A stretch of 64,000 bases of DNA from Gilvimarinus sp. DA14 (GCF_024204685.1 NZ_CP100350.1:744001-808000), one strand, 5' to 3'; counted from the stretch's first letter, positions 27,197-36,854 are shown. The notes: a model not told the origin generated them from the letters alone. Numbers and translations: made by a program.

Positions 27197-28333
27197 CTAT
27201 AATACAGACCCTTTGCCGGTATGTGTAGCAAGGTCGGTCAGCAGACTGCGATATACCGGAGCAAGCCTTGACCAGCTCAAGTCTGAAACGTCAGGCGCAT
27301 GCCGCAGGGGGTTGCCATCCGCCGTCTGCTGCAGCTGCACGAGCAACTTATCGGCAAGACTCCGGGCGTCTGTATTTAGATCGCCGGTGACGTTGTAACA
27401 GTAATCCAGGTCGAAAAATTCTGGATAGACCTGGCGCCTGGGCAGCACCGGCACACAGCCCGCCGCAACGGCTTCCAATACCGACAGGCCCTGAAAGTCA
27501 TGGTCCGCCGTTGATAAGACCCATTGGCAGCTCTGTAACAGCGCGCGATATCCTGCCAAGTCCTCCATATAGCCCCACTGGCCCAACGCCCCGGTCTCTT
27601 GCAGTAACAACTTTATTTTTGCAAAAGCCGGGGGCGCGGTGCGAAATCTCTGCCCCACCACATGCAAGGTAAAAGGCAGATGACCACCATAATGTTTTTG
27701 CAAAAGCTTTAAGGCAGCCAAGAGTAAATCCGGGTTTTTATCGTATTCCCAGCGATGATTCCACACCATTTGCGGTTTTTCGTTTTGCCCCCCGACTTTG
27801 TCATGGTAAAGCTCCGTTTCGAGGGGGACGGGAATCACCCGTGATTTTTTCGCAAGCTCTAGCTCCAGTCCCTGGGGAACCAAATCAGGCAATTTTGCCA
27901 TTAGTTGCTTCACTCCGAATAAAAAGCTGCTGCGGTTAAATTCAGTGTTAAATACTACACGGTCAGCGCAAACCGCCGCATAAAGCGTCACAATTTGCGG
28001 CTCGACGCTAGGCGTTTGATTTTCGTTCGGGGGATAAGCGAACTGGTTCTCGTGGAAGTACACTAGTGTAGGCAAACCTGCCAGCGCAGGCACCATGCCG
28101 CGCAAACTGGATAAGTCCACCATGGACGTCACTAATAATACATCGTACTGAGCCTCAAGCGAGTCGCGGTAGAGCGTTGCCAGGGAAAGACTGTTGCCGC
28201 GAATACGCCAACTAAAATAGCGTGGCGGCAGAGCAATATGGGTAAACGCTATATCCGGCAAGGCGACCTCCAGCCCTTGCCGCCAGCGCTTGTGGCTAGC
28301 GGCGTCGTAACCGGATATGACTAGTACCCTCAC
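27197..28333 (-). CDS. DUF3524 glycosyltransferase, probable tRNA-queuosine alpha-mannosyltransferase
   Basis: The 378-residue GT-B-type protein has the DUF3524 N-terminal region (VLVISGYDAASHKRWRQGLE, VTSMVDLSSLRG, VYFHENQFAYPPN) and a C-terminal glycosyltransferase group 1 part (STADHDFQGLSVLEAVAAGC). Relatives of this architecture, human GTDC1 among them, mannosylate queuosine in tRNA-Asp. Assignment to that reaction is by family resemblance. It overlaps the upstream aminopeptidase gene by four bases (ATGA), so the two are translationally coupled. Confidence 0.75.
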   Translation of the reverse strand: MRVLVISGYDAASHKRWRQGLEVALPDIAFTHIALPPRYFSWRIRGNSLSLATLYRDSLEAQYDVLLVTSMVDLSSLRGMVPALAGLPTLVYFHENQFAYPPNENQTPSVEPQIVTLYAAVCADRVVFNTEFNRSSFLFGVKQLMAKLPDLVPQGLELELAKKSRVIPVPLETELYHDKVGGQNEKPQMVWNHRWEYDKNPDLLLAALKLLQKHYGGHLPFTLHVVGQRFRTAPPAFAKIKLLLQETGALGQWGYMEDLAGYRALLQSCQWVLSTADHDFQGLSVLEAVAAGCVPVLPRRQVYPEFFDLDYCYNVTGDLNTDARSLADKLLVQLQQTADGNPLRHAPDVSDLSWSRLAPVYRSLLTDLATHTGKGSVL

Positions 28334-29658
28334 CGGCCAGCGAAACGACCGGGAGCTTGCGGCCTGGCAAAATACTGCCGCGCGACTTTGTACAAGGCGT
28401 GTGCATCCTCGGTACCGGCCAGCTCGCGGGTTGAGTGCATTGCAAAAGTCGGAACACCTACATCCAATGTCTTAACACCAACTTCAGCTGAGGTAATCGG
28501 TCCGATCGTACTACCGCATTCCATGTCCGTACGTGAAACGAAGCTCTGCACCCCGACCTCGGCCTCTGAACACAGCATCTTAAAAAGGGCACTGGTTTCA
28601 CTGGTGGTAGCGTAACGCTGGTTGGCATTAATTTTAATCACCGGCCCACGGTTTAACACCGGGCCATGCTCGGCGTCGTGTTTCTGCGCAAAGTTAGGAT
28701 GAACACCGTGGGCGTTGTCGGCAGAAATCATCATAGAAGCATCCAGAGCGCGCAGGCGATCGCTGGTATTTGGCACCAACCGCTGAAGAAATTGTTCCAG
28801 CATTGGACCTTTCGCGCCGCAGGCCGAGGCGCTGCCGATTTCCTCATGATCCGTACACACCAAGAGGCTACTCTGCTCATCACCTGCGTCTAACAGCGCT
28901 TCAAGACCAACATAACAGCTGAGCAAGTTGTCCAGCCTGGCACTGGCGATAAATTCTTTGCGCAGACCAACAACAGCGGGAGCTTGTGTGTCATACAAAC
29001 ACAATTCGAAGTCGAGAATCTCTCGGGCATCAATATCGGGATACTGAGACTGAAGTTGCGCCAGCAATAATGCTGCAAAAGTGAACTGATCGGGATTGTC
29101 ATCGGCAAGCATCAGTATTGGGCGGATATCGGTTTGCGCATTAATGCTGCGATTGCGGTTGGCTTCACGATCCAGGTGAATCGCAAGACTTGGCACCATG
29201 GCAATAGGCGCCTTGAAATCAACCAAACGGCTCTCGGGCGAGTCGCTGGCGGAGCGAAAGCTTACCCGCCCGGCAATGGACAGATCGCGGTCAAACCAGG
29301 TCGCCAACAAAGCACCGCCATACACTTCGACGCCTAACTGATAATAACCGGAGCTGATAATCCGGGCATTGGGCTTGACCTTTAAACAGGGGCTATCAGT
29401 ATGAGCGCCAAACATTCTAATTCCCGCATCCACCAGCGGCTCACGACCGTGAATAAACGCGATCAAAGAAGAATCATTGCGAATCACATAGTACCGGCCA
29501 CCAGGCTCTAACGACCAATGCTCTGACTCTTTCAGCTCACTGAAACCGGCATCACGCAATTTTTTAGCCATAGACGCGGCTGCATGAAACGGCGTTGGCG
29601 AAGCGCTAACAAAGTCAATTAACCCTTGATTGAATACAGTGGTGTCTTGCTCATTCAT
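28330..29658 (-). CDS. apeB: M18 family aminopeptidase
   Basis: A dinuclear-zinc aminopeptidase of the aspartyl aminopeptidase family. I choose the ATG at 29658 (MNEQDTTVFNQGLIDFVSAS), 442 residues; longer versions would overlap tsaB without a better signal. Metal and catalytic motifs are present: GAHTDSPCLKVKPN, CTDHEEIGSASACGAKG, SADNAHGVHPNF, and RTDMECGSTIGPIT near the C-terminus. Length and motifs match the proteobacterial ApeB group. Confidence 0.92.
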   Translation of the reverse strand: MNEQDTTVFNQGLIDFVSASPTPFHAAASMAKKLRDAGFSELKESEHWSLEPGGRYYVIRNDSSLIAFIHGREPLVDAGIRMFGAHTDSPCLKVKPNARIISSGYYQLGVEVYGGALLATWFDRDLSIAGRVSFRSASDSPESRLVDFKAPIAMVPSLAIHLDREANRNRSINAQTDIRPILMLADDNPDQFTFAALLLAQLQSQYPDIDAREILDFELCLYDTQAPAVVGLRKEFIASARLDNLLSCYVGLEALLDAGDEQSSLLVCTDHEEIGSASACGAKGPMLEQFLQRLVPNTSDRLRALDASMMISADNAHGVHPNFAQKHDAEHGPVLNRGPVIKINANQRYATTSETSALFKMLCSEAEVGVQSFVSRTDMECGSTIGPITSAEVGVKTLDVGVPTFAMHSTRELAGTEDAHALYKVARQYFARPQAPGRFAGR

Positions 29659-29692
29659 AACGTATCTCGATGGTAGGAACGGTAAACCGGCT

Positions 29693-30385
29693 CTAGGAGC
29701 GAATGCGCTCGCGTTTTTTCCAGGAAACAGTATCTCTGACATATTTCGGCTGCACTGTTAGAGCATCTTGCATCTGGCCTTCACGCCAGCGCTGAATAGC
29801 GAGCTCTACCACGGCCGCAGCCCGAGGTAAGGCATCGCTGTCGTAGCGAGCGGCGCAAGCCTGCAGAGGCTGCAGCTTCCATCCGCCCCCAGCTCCCAAT
29901 ATAGGCTCGCCCAGCTCTGGTAAAGCAGCGGCAACCTGAGAAGGATCTGTCGCGGCAGGCGGGCTAAGTTCAGTCAATCTATCTGGGTCAGCCCGCCTGT
30001 AAAGCCCCCAGTAGACTTCTCCCATACGGGCATCCAATGCCGGCAAAACAACATTGGCATCGGGATTGTCCAGAAGCGCCTGCCAAGCCAACGCTTCCAG
30101 AGTACAAACCGCAATCACGGGCTTGTCGCAGGCGAATGCCAATCCCTGAATAACCCCCATACCAATACGTAAACCGGTAAATGATCCGGGGCCAGCACCA
30201 ATTGCCAGTGCATCAATTTGCTGCAACGTGATGCCGGCCTGCTCCAGTAGCTCGTCAATCATAGGCAGGGCGCGCTGAGTGTGGCTTTGCGCAGCCAACT
30301 CAAAGTTCTCGCGCACCTGGCCATCGTGCCACAGAGCTACAGAACAGGCATCGCCCGACGTATCTAATGCGAGAAGTTTAGTCAT
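29693..30385 (-). CDS. tsaB: tRNA threonylcarbamoyladenosine biosynthesis protein TsaB
   Basis: TsaB partners TsaD and TsaE in making t6A37. The ATG at 30385 gives 230 residues beginning MTKLLALDTSGDACSVALWH, which is the family N-terminus; longer frames upstream are not supported. Other signatures: LPMIDELLEQAGITLQQIDA and GAGPGSFTGLRIGMGVIQGL. Like other TsaB proteins it lacks the metal-binding histidines of TsaD. Confidence 0.94.
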   Translation of the reverse strand: MTKLLALDTSGDACSVALWHDGQVRENFELAAQSHTQRALPMIDELLEQAGITLQQIDALAIGAGPGSFTGLRIGMGVIQGLAFACDKPVIAVCTLEALAWQALLDNPDANVVLPALDARMGEVYWGLYRRADPDRLTELSPPAATDPSQVAAALPELGEPILGAGGGWKLQPLQACAARYDSDALPRAAAVVELAIQRWREGQMQDALTVQPKYVRDTVSWKKRERIRS

Positions 30386-30461
30386 AGGGGTTTCCAGTTC
30401 GAAAACGCCTATTTTGACAGATCGCGCAATTGTCACCAAGCTCGGGGAAGGGTTCGAGAAA

Positions 30462-30488
30462 GAAAAAGCCCCTACAATGCAGGGGCTT
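30462..30488 (-). terminator. Intrinsic terminator of the H1-like gene
   Basis: AAGCCCCT pairs with AGGGGCTT around a seven-base loop, and on the minus strand the stem is followed by a T run (complement of 30462-30467). It lies 12 bases after the stop of the gene ending at 30500 and would separate it from tsaB. Confidence 0.85.
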
Positions 30489-30499
30489 GGAGGGTAAAA

Positions 30500-31180
30500 C
30501 TATGCTTTTTTGGCAGGGCGTCCACGGCGCGCTGTGGTTTTGCGTTTAGCCGGAGCCTTGCGAGTTTTGGCTTTAGCTTTAGCCGCCTCTTTACGCTCGA
30601 TGGCACGCATCTTGGCCTTCGCCTTTTTTTCCGCAGCCTTTGCCTTCGCCTGCAACTTGCGCGAAGCGGTTTTTACTTTTTGTGCATCCGCTTTCGCCCG
30701 GGCCTTCAACCACTTGGCCTCAAATGCAGCTTTTGCCTTTTCCAAATCACTGCTGGCGCGACTAGACAAGCGCTCTTCCAATTCTGTCAATTTCGCTTTG
30801 CTTGCGGCTTCAAGAGAACGCACCGCCGCCAGACTTTTCTCTTTTGCCAGACGCGCTTTCTGTTCAGCTAAATTGGCACGCAAGGTTCTGGCTTTTTCAT
30901 TCGCTTTGGTAACGCCATTTGCGGCCGTTTTAGCTGCACGCTTATCAACAGCTTTACCACTTTTTGCCGCTTTTGTTTTTGCAGCCTGTGCTTTCTTACG
31001 CGCCGCATCAAGCTTTTTCTTGTGCTCATCGAGCTGCGCTTGTGCCTTATCAACAGCAGTTTGGATTTTTGCTACAGCTGGATCAACTGACGTTGACGCT
31101 GCGCGCTTAGGGGATTTTCGGGTTACGGATTTACGTTTTGCCGGCGCTTTGCGCGCTGCTTTTTTCGCAACTCTGGCCAT
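30500..31180 (-). CDS. Histone H1-like Lys/Ala-rich DNA-binding protein (AlgP-like)
   Basis: The 226-residue protein is dominated by Lys, Ala and Arg: a basic N-terminal tail with short KAPAKRK-type repeats, a long predicted coiled coil (about 35-185; AQLDEHKKKLDAARKKAQ), and a basic C-terminal tail ending RRGRPAKKA, where GRP flanked by basic residues is an AT-hook. Such proteins (AlgP, Hc1-like) bind DNA non-specifically and affect nucleoid structure or gene expression. The strong ribosome site AGGAG precedes the ATG. Confidence 0.8.
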   Translation of the reverse strand: MARVAKKAARKAPAKRKSVTRKSPKRAASTSVDPAVAKIQTAVDKAQAQLDEHKKKLDAARKKAQAAKTKAAKSGKAVDKRAAKTAANGVTKANEKARTLRANLAEQKARLAKEKSLAAVRSLEAASKAKLTELEERLSSRASSDLEKAKAAFEAKWLKARAKADAQKVKTASRKLQAKAKAAEKKAKAKMRAIERKEAAKAKAKTRKAPAKRKTTARRGRPAKKA

Positions 31181-31250
31181 TTTCTATCTCCTAATATGTT
31201 TTTGCTTTGTCGCACCTGTGAATGCACAGCACATTTAACGCTGCAGGAGC

Positions 31251-31278
31251 ATTGTAAATATATTTAAAAAATACTCAA
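31251..31278 (-). promoter_or_regulatory. Possible sigma-70 promoter of the H1-like gene
   Basis: On the minus strand TTGAGT (31273-31278) and TACAAT (31251-31256) are 16 bases apart in a very AT-rich region, about 70 bases upstream of the start codon. Confidence 0.5.
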
Positions 31279-31373
31279 ATTGCACGTTTCTCAGGCAAAA
31301 CTGTAGTTATTTTTAAGTTTTTTCAATAAAAGTGAGAAATAACGACTTAGTCCCGTGGAAAAATTGGCTCACA

Positions 31374-31430
31374 ATAAATTCCAGATAATAAAAAAGGCCC
31401 TGCGGGCCTTTTTTATTATCTGGAATTTAT
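31374..31430 (-). terminator. 57-base perfect palindrome, terminator of adk
   Basis: A 27-bp perfect inverted repeat with a three-base loop (TGC), starting ATAAATTCCAG and ending CTGGAATTTAT, with a GC core GGCCC-TGC-GGGCC flanked by A6 and T6 runs. The inner part is a standard bidirectional terminator placed 17 bases after the adk stop; the outer 16 bp extends the perfect pairing far beyond what termination needs. Confidence 0.92.
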
Positions 31431-31447
31431 CAAGCTATCGAATGTAG

Positions 31448-32218
<771 letters not shown>

Positions 32219-32339
32219 TCACAAGAAGACGCTCCGGGTGGCGGATAAACCATTGTTTTACAAATACTTTTATTCTATATTCAAAGTACACAGGCCCAGT
32301 CGAGCGGGCAAATTCAGTAATATTGGCGAGGTATAAACC

Positions 32340-32669
32340 ATGGATATAAAGCCCGGAGAACTACTGACTTACTGGGAGAAAACCGCCAGTGGCGAATTGA
32401 CCAGCAACGACTACAGCATCAAGTTGCCGGTAGAGGTAGCGGCCAAGCTCGAAGCGCTGGCGAAAATGTATCCTAAAAAGACCCGGGAACAGCTCATAGC
32501 CGACTTAATTGCCAGCGCTCTTTACGAGCTGGAAGCTTCAATGCCTTATATAAAAGGCAGTAAAGTCGTGGCTCATGATGAATTTGGTGACGAAATCTAC
32601 GAAGACGCAGGCCCCACCTCTCGCTTCCTGCAGCTGAGCAGTGAACAACTCAAAGTATTAAAAAGCTAG
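32340..32669 (+). CDS. Conserved hypothetical, ribbon-helix-helix-like
   Basis: A 109-residue acidic protein I cannot name. Residues about 25-62 (YSIKLPVEVAAKLEALAKMY then KKTREQLIADLIASAL) have the strand-helix-helix pattern of ribbon-helix-helix DNA-binding domains of the CopG/MetJ type; the rest (KVVAHDEFGDEIYEDAGP) is acidic. It is divergent from adk and ends in a clear terminator. DNA binding is an inference from the pattern only. Confidence 0.6.
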   Translation: MDIKPGELLTYWEKTASGELTSNDYSIKLPVEVAAKLEALAKMYPKKTREQLIADLIASALYELEASMPYIKGSKVVAHDEFGDEIYEDAGPTSRFLQLSSEQLKVLKS

Positions 32670-32674
32670 ATATT

Positions 32675-32706
32675 AAAAAAGCGCAGCTGCTCAGCTGCGC
32701 TTTTTT
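32675..32706. terminator. Bidirectional intrinsic terminator
   Basis: AAAAAAGCGCAGCTG and CAGCTGCGCTTTTTT pair perfectly around a two-base gap (effective loop larger), with T runs in both directions. It lies between the convergent gene ending at 32669 and the shikimate-kinase-like gene ending at 32732, and can serve both. Confidence 0.9.
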
Positions 32707-32731
32707 AGTTCTGGTCAGCGGTCATTCTAAA

Positions 32732-33259
32732 TTAGGCATCCATGTCGGCGTACTGCTCAGCTTCCTGGTAGATAATTTCATCCACAATCTGCGCCGGGCT
32801 TTTGTCGCGACAGTCGATGGTGATATCGGCATACTTTTCATATAGAGGTACTCGCTCGGCGTACACCTCAGCAAAATTCTGCTCAGCTGGCTTTGCCAGG
32901 CCGCGGGTACTCATATTGTGGATACGCTCGACCAATTCTTGCTCGGGCAGCTGCAAATATACGATTTGACCCAATGACTTAAGCAGCGCCATGGCGGCAT
33001 CACTGTAGACCGCGCTGCCGCCAGTGGCCACCACATGCTGGTCGCAACTAAGCTGCAATAATGTCGCCTCTTCCAGCTCCCGCAAATGCAAATAACCTGC
33101 TTCGTAGACGATATCCTGCAGGGTCTTGCCCGCGTGCGTCTGAATCAGTAAATCCGTATCGACAAACTCACGGGCCAACTCCTTTGCCAATAAAACGCCT
33201 ATGGTGCTTTTCCCAGCACCCGGCATACCAATAAGAATAATACTGTCACTGCGCTTCAC
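32732..33259 (-). CDS. Shikimate kinase-like protein
   Basis: A P-loop kinase of the AroK/AroL family, which phosphorylates shikimate in the chorismate pathway. I place the start at the GTG at 33259, seven bases after AGGAG, giving 175 residues. Seen: Walker A GMPGAGKST (11-19), VDTD (33-36), HLR (58-60), ATGGSAV (78-84) and ERVPLYEKYAD (135-145). Compared with AroK, the third Gly of GGG is Ser and the lid motif RPLL is RGLA. It stands alone, away from aroB, so it may be a paralogue with altered substrate use rather than the main AroK. Confidence 0.75.
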   Translation of the reverse strand: MKRSDSIILIGMPGAGKSTIGVLLAKELAREFVDTDLLIQTHAGKTLQDIVYEAGYLHLRELEEATLLQLSCDQHVVATGGSAVYSDAAMALLKSLGQIVYLQLPEQELVERIHNMSTRGLAKPAEQNFAEVYAERVPLYEKYADITIDCRDKSPAQIVDEIIYQEAEQYADMDA

Positions 33260-33284
33260 GTTGTGCTCCTGTATAGGCCAAGGC

Positions 33285-34931
33285 CTACACTCTAAAGCTA
33301 CCCACAAGATCGCGCAAATTTTGTGACAGCGCACTTAACTCGCGACTGGCGTTGGCCGTTTTGGCCGCATCGTCCGACGTATTCATGGCCAATTGATTGA
33401 TTTCCACCAGGTTTTTATCAATATCGGCCGTCACAGAGCTCTGCTCTTCGGCTGCAGAGGCAATTTGAATCGCCATATTGGTAATCGAACCCACAGCATC
33501 GCTGATACTGACCAGAGATTCGCCCCCATCGTTAGCCGCCTGCACTGCCTCGCCGGTCATTTCATTGGAGTAGTTCATCGCAGACACCGCGCTTTGCACG
33601 CCCGTTTGCAGCTGCGCCAGCATTTGTTGAATATCTTCCGTGGACTCCTGGGTACGACTGGCCAGGGTGCGCACCTCATCGGCCACGACAGCAAAACCTC
33701 TGCCCTGCTCGCCGGCACGCGCAGCCTCAATGGCCGCATTCAGCGCCAGCAAATTCGTCTGCTCGGCCACTCCTCGGATTACATCGATCACCGAGGTCAC
33801 ATTTTTTGCCTCATCCTCAAGTTTGGCCATTACCTGGGCAGTTTCTGCAATGCGGTTAGACAACTCCTGCACCCGACTTACCGCGACGCGAATTCGCTCC
33901 TGACCCGATTCGGTCACGTCACTGGCGCGTTTAGCGCTGTCGGCGGTTTCATTGGTATTCTGCGCCACTTCATGGATAGCAACGGTTAATTCATTAACCG
34001 CCGTCACCACCATGGTAATGGAGTGGCACTGCTCATCCGCAGCACTCTGGCTGCGCTCTGAAACACTCAGCATGGTGTTAGCTGCCTGAGTAACTTCTTC
34101 GGTATTGGTTCGTATTTGACCAATCAGATGTTGCAGCTTCTCCATAAAGTGGTTGACATGACCGGACAACTCGCCCAGCTCATCGTTGTTTTGCGCGTCG
34201 ATACGAATAGTCAGATCGCCGTCGCCTTCAGCGATGTTCTGGATGCGGTTACTGATAGATTTGAGTGGTTTAATCACCATAACCGGCAGAACTAATGCGG
34301 CGGCGATCGCAATCAGAGTGCACACGATGGCAATACCAATCAGCTGAGTAGTAATCGCCTCTTCGTCGGCCAAAATTTGTTGCGTAAACTCATCGACATG
34401 TACGAGGCGCCGCTCGCCTACTACGTCTATATGGGTTCTCACCGCTTCAAACAGCTCATAGCTACGCTCGTAACCTTCGCGCTCGAAGTCGTCAATACTA
34501 TCGGGGTCACCTGTGGCGGCGCGCTCAATCAGCGCGCGACTGTACTCATACCAGGCGTCAAAGAGCGTAATAAATTCAGACTTTTCCGCGTCGACACTAC
34601 TGTTCGACAAAGCCAACGATTGCAAAAACCTGTCCCGCGCCTGCAGGGCATTTTCTTTATGCTCAGCCATCAAGGTGGCCACGCTGACGCCACTGGCGCC
34701 ATTTACAAAGGCCGTCCGCTCAGCGGTTAACGCCTGATACAAATCACGATCCGCTTGCAGCAACAGCTGCAGCTCCTGCAGATTTATTTCAGCAATTGTA
34801 TCGGCATTTTCGGCCAGTTTTCTCGCCGACAATACAGAATAAATACTTGAATAGAGAAACAACGCCACTAGCACCAAAAGTGGCAAAGTCAGCTTCCACC
34901 GAAAGCCCATATTATTATACCAGCGCAGCAT
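33285..34931 (-). CDS. Methyl-accepting chemotaxis protein
   Basis: A transmembrane chemoreceptor of 548 residues: membrane segment about 13-34, periplasmic helical sensor about 35-190 (four-helix-bundle type, ligand unknown), second membrane segment about 195-220, HAMP about 215-270, and the signalling hairpin with tip [20 protein letters not shown] at about 381-400. Methylation helices flank the tip; no C-terminal CheR/CheB pentapeptide is seen. A near-perfect FliA promoter about 75 bases upstream places it in the flagellar regulon. Confidence 0.94.
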   Translation of the reverse strand: MLRWYNNMGFRWKLTLPLLVLVALFLYSSIYSVLSARKLAENADTIAEINLQELQLLLQADRDLYQALTAERTAFVNGASGVSVATLMAEHKENALQARDRFLQSLALSNSSVDAEKSEFITLFDAWYEYSRALIERAATGDPDSIDDFEREGYERSYELFEAVRTHIDVVGERRLVHVDEFTQQILADEEAITTQLIGIAIVCTLIAIAAALVLPVMVIKPLKSISNRIQNIAEGDGDLTIRIDAQNNDELGELSGHVNHFMEKLQHLIGQIRTNTEEVTQAANTMLSVSERSQSAADEQCHSITMVVTAVNELTVAIHEVAQNTNETADSAKRASDVTESGQERIRVAVSRVQELSNRIAETAQVMAKLEDEAKNVTSVIDVIRGVAEQTNLLALNAAIEAARAGEQGRGFAVVADEVRTLASRTQESTEDIQQMLAQLQTGVQSAVSAMNYSNEMTGEAVQAANDGGESLVSISDAVGSITNMAIQIASAAEEQSSVTADIDKNLVEINQLAMNTSDDAAKTANASRELSALSQNLRDLVGSFRV

Positions 34932-35007
34932 AGTGTTTCCCTCGATTTGGGCGGATATTGCATTTAGTGTAGTACAGTTTTTGTCGTCTAAACTGTCATA
35001 CAGCAGG

Positions 35008-35034
35008 TTATCGGCCCGGCGAGTAAAAACTTAA
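35008..35034 (-). promoter_or_regulatory. FliA (sigma-28) promoter of the chemoreceptor gene
   Basis: On the minus strand TTAAGTTT, 11 bases, then GCCGATAA: seven of eight bases in the -35 element, eight of eight in the -10, and exact spacing. The predicted start is about 70 bases before the ATG at 34931. Confidence 0.88.
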
Positions 35035-35041
35035 TTTCAGC

Positions 35042-36757
35042 CTAGCTTTTTAACTTCAAACTAACCTTGGTGACGCGGGAGTCAGCCATCTCCAAAACGA
35101 TAAATTCGACCTTGCCAAGGGTAATTCGGTCCCCCACCACAGGCTGTTTATAGCGGCGGTAGATGTAGCGCCCTATACTCCAATTGGCCATTTCTTCCGG
35201 CACCTCAAATCCATAGAGCAGCCCTAAATCCATAAGCTTGGCCAGAGGCGACACCACAAACTCGCCAAAAAAGGCCTGGGCCGACAAGCGATCTGGCTCT
35301 CTCTCCCCCACCAGCCATTTATCCAGCACGCTAAGGGCATCGGGCCGGGCCAACAGGTAGACGTGATCGCCTTCTCGCAGCGGACCATTACTCGGCTCGG
35401 CGAGGGGCTCGCCCTCTCGAATCACACAGAGCAAACGCGTTCCGGTGCTCTCCTCGAGACGCGTGACCCCCGCCTTAAGCGCAGGGGAATCCGCGAGCAG
35501 CTTATAGCCCACAAACTCATAACCCGCCTGCCCTGGCACACCCAGCTCCACACGCTGGACTCGCGATGAGCTGGTGGGCACATCTACTTTTAACCACCGC
35601 GCTAAAGGTGCCACTGTCCAGCCCTGTAATACCAGGGAGATAATGACGATAAAAAAAGCAATGTTAAAAAAGAAGGGCCAATGCTCAAGTCCGGCCAACC
35701 AGGGAAACATAGCCAGCACAATCGGCACGGCGCCACGCAACCCCACCCATGAAATAAACAGCTGCTCGCGCCAGGAAAACTGAAACGGCAACAGAGAAAT
35801 CGCCACCGCCAGCGGCCTGGCGATAAAGATTAAAAACAGACCGATAAGCAAAGCGCTGGGCGCGTAGGTCACAAGCTCTGTTGGGGTAACCAGCAAACCC
35901 AGCATCAAAAACAGACTGATTTGCGCCAACCAAGCAATGCCATCGTGAAAGCGCTGAATGTTGTATAGGCCTCGCGATACACGGTTGCCCACCATCAAAC
36001 CGGCCAAATAAACCGCCAGAAAGCCACTGGAGTGGAGCACGGCAGCCAGGCCAAAAATAGACACGCCCCCAAACAGAGCTAACAGCGGATAGAGCCCTGG
36101 GCTGAGAGCCAAACGGGTTACGCCCCAGGCCAGTATTCGCCCCCCCAGTACCCCCACCAGAGCACCCACGCCCATCTGCCAGGCAAACCCCAATAGCATA
36201 GCAGCGTTAAACCCGGTCTCACCCATACGGATAAACTCCACCACTGTCAAAGTGAGGAAAATCGCCATGGGGTCGTTAAGACCGGACTCAATCTCCAGGG
36301 TCGCACCCACACGTGCCTTGAGTGCCAGCCCCTGCATATTCAACACAGAGAATACCGCCGCCGCGTCGGTCGAGCCGACAATGGCACCCACCAGCATGCC
36401 TTCCACCCAGGGCAGGCCCAGCATCCAGGCGGCAAAGGCGCCGCAGACGCCCGCAGTTATAACAACCCCCAGAGAGGCCAGCGACAAGGCCGGCTTGAGG
36501 CCGACACGAAAATTGTGGATATCCGTGCGCAATCCACCGTCAAACAAAATAACCGCCAGCGCCAGGGTGCCTAAAAACAACGCCGACTGCACATCGTCAT
36601 AGGCAATACCGCCAATGCCGTCTTCACCACCGAGCATGCCCACCAACAAAAACACCAGCAACAGCGGCATGCCCACCCGAGGAGAGAGTGCACTGGCGAG
36701 GATACTGATTAAAAATAATACAGCACCCAATAAAATAAGCTGATTTAGAATATCCAT
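35042..36757 (-). CDS. CPA1 potassium/proton antiporter (CvrA/NhaP2 type)
   Basis: A 571-residue cation/proton antiporter: about 12-13 membrane segments in the first 400 residues (LILFDGGLRTDIH-type motif at about 70, GLNDPMAIFLTL and SWVGLRGAVPIVLAMFP), then a RCK_C/TrkA-C-like cytoplasmic domain (about 405-490) and a C-terminal CorC/HlyC-like domain (about 495-570; GDRITLGKVEFIVLEMADSR). This order is that of CvrA/NhaP2, which expels potassium or sodium. Substrate is inferred from family. Confidence 0.9.
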   Translation of the reverse strand: MDILNQLILLGAVLFLISILASALSPRVGMPLLLVFLLVGMLGGEDGIGGIAYDDVQSALFLGTLALAVILFDGGLRTDIHNFRVGLKPALSLASLGVVITAGVCGAFAAWMLGLPWVEGMLVGAIVGSTDAAAVFSVLNMQGLALKARVGATLEIESGLNDPMAIFLTLTVVEFIRMGETGFNAAMLLGFAWQMGVGALVGVLGGRILAWGVTRLALSPGLYPLLALFGGVSIFGLAAVLHSSGFLAVYLAGLMVGNRVSRGLYNIQRFHDGIAWLAQISLFLMLGLLVTPTELVTYAPSALLIGLFLIFIARPLAVAISLLPFQFSWREQLFISWVGLRGAVPIVLAMFPWLAGLEHWPFFFNIAFFIVIISLVLQGWTVAPLARWLKVDVPTSSSRVQRVELGVPGQAGYEFVGYKLLADSPALKAGVTRLEESTGTRLLCVIREGEPLAEPSNGPLREGDHVYLLARPDALSVLDKWLVGEREPDRLSAQAFFGEFVVSPLAKLMDLGLLYGFEVPEEMANWSIGRYIYRRYKQPVVGDRITLGKVEFIVLEMADSRVTKVSLKLKS

Positions 36758-36854
36758 AGGGAAATGATACTACACAGTGGGCCGATCACAGCGAGAACCT
36801 CTATTTGGTGTTATTATTTCGTTTTTAAACCCGCCAGAAACAAGTTGTTTATTC

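Noticed and set aside
30510-31238. 242-residue open frame on the plus strand antisense to the H1-like gene
   Set aside because: It is the mirror of a Lys/Ala-rich low-complexity gene, whose codon bias keeps the opposite strand open; it gives an Ala/Phe/Leu-rich product and its gene on the minus strand has a promoter, ribosome site and terminator.
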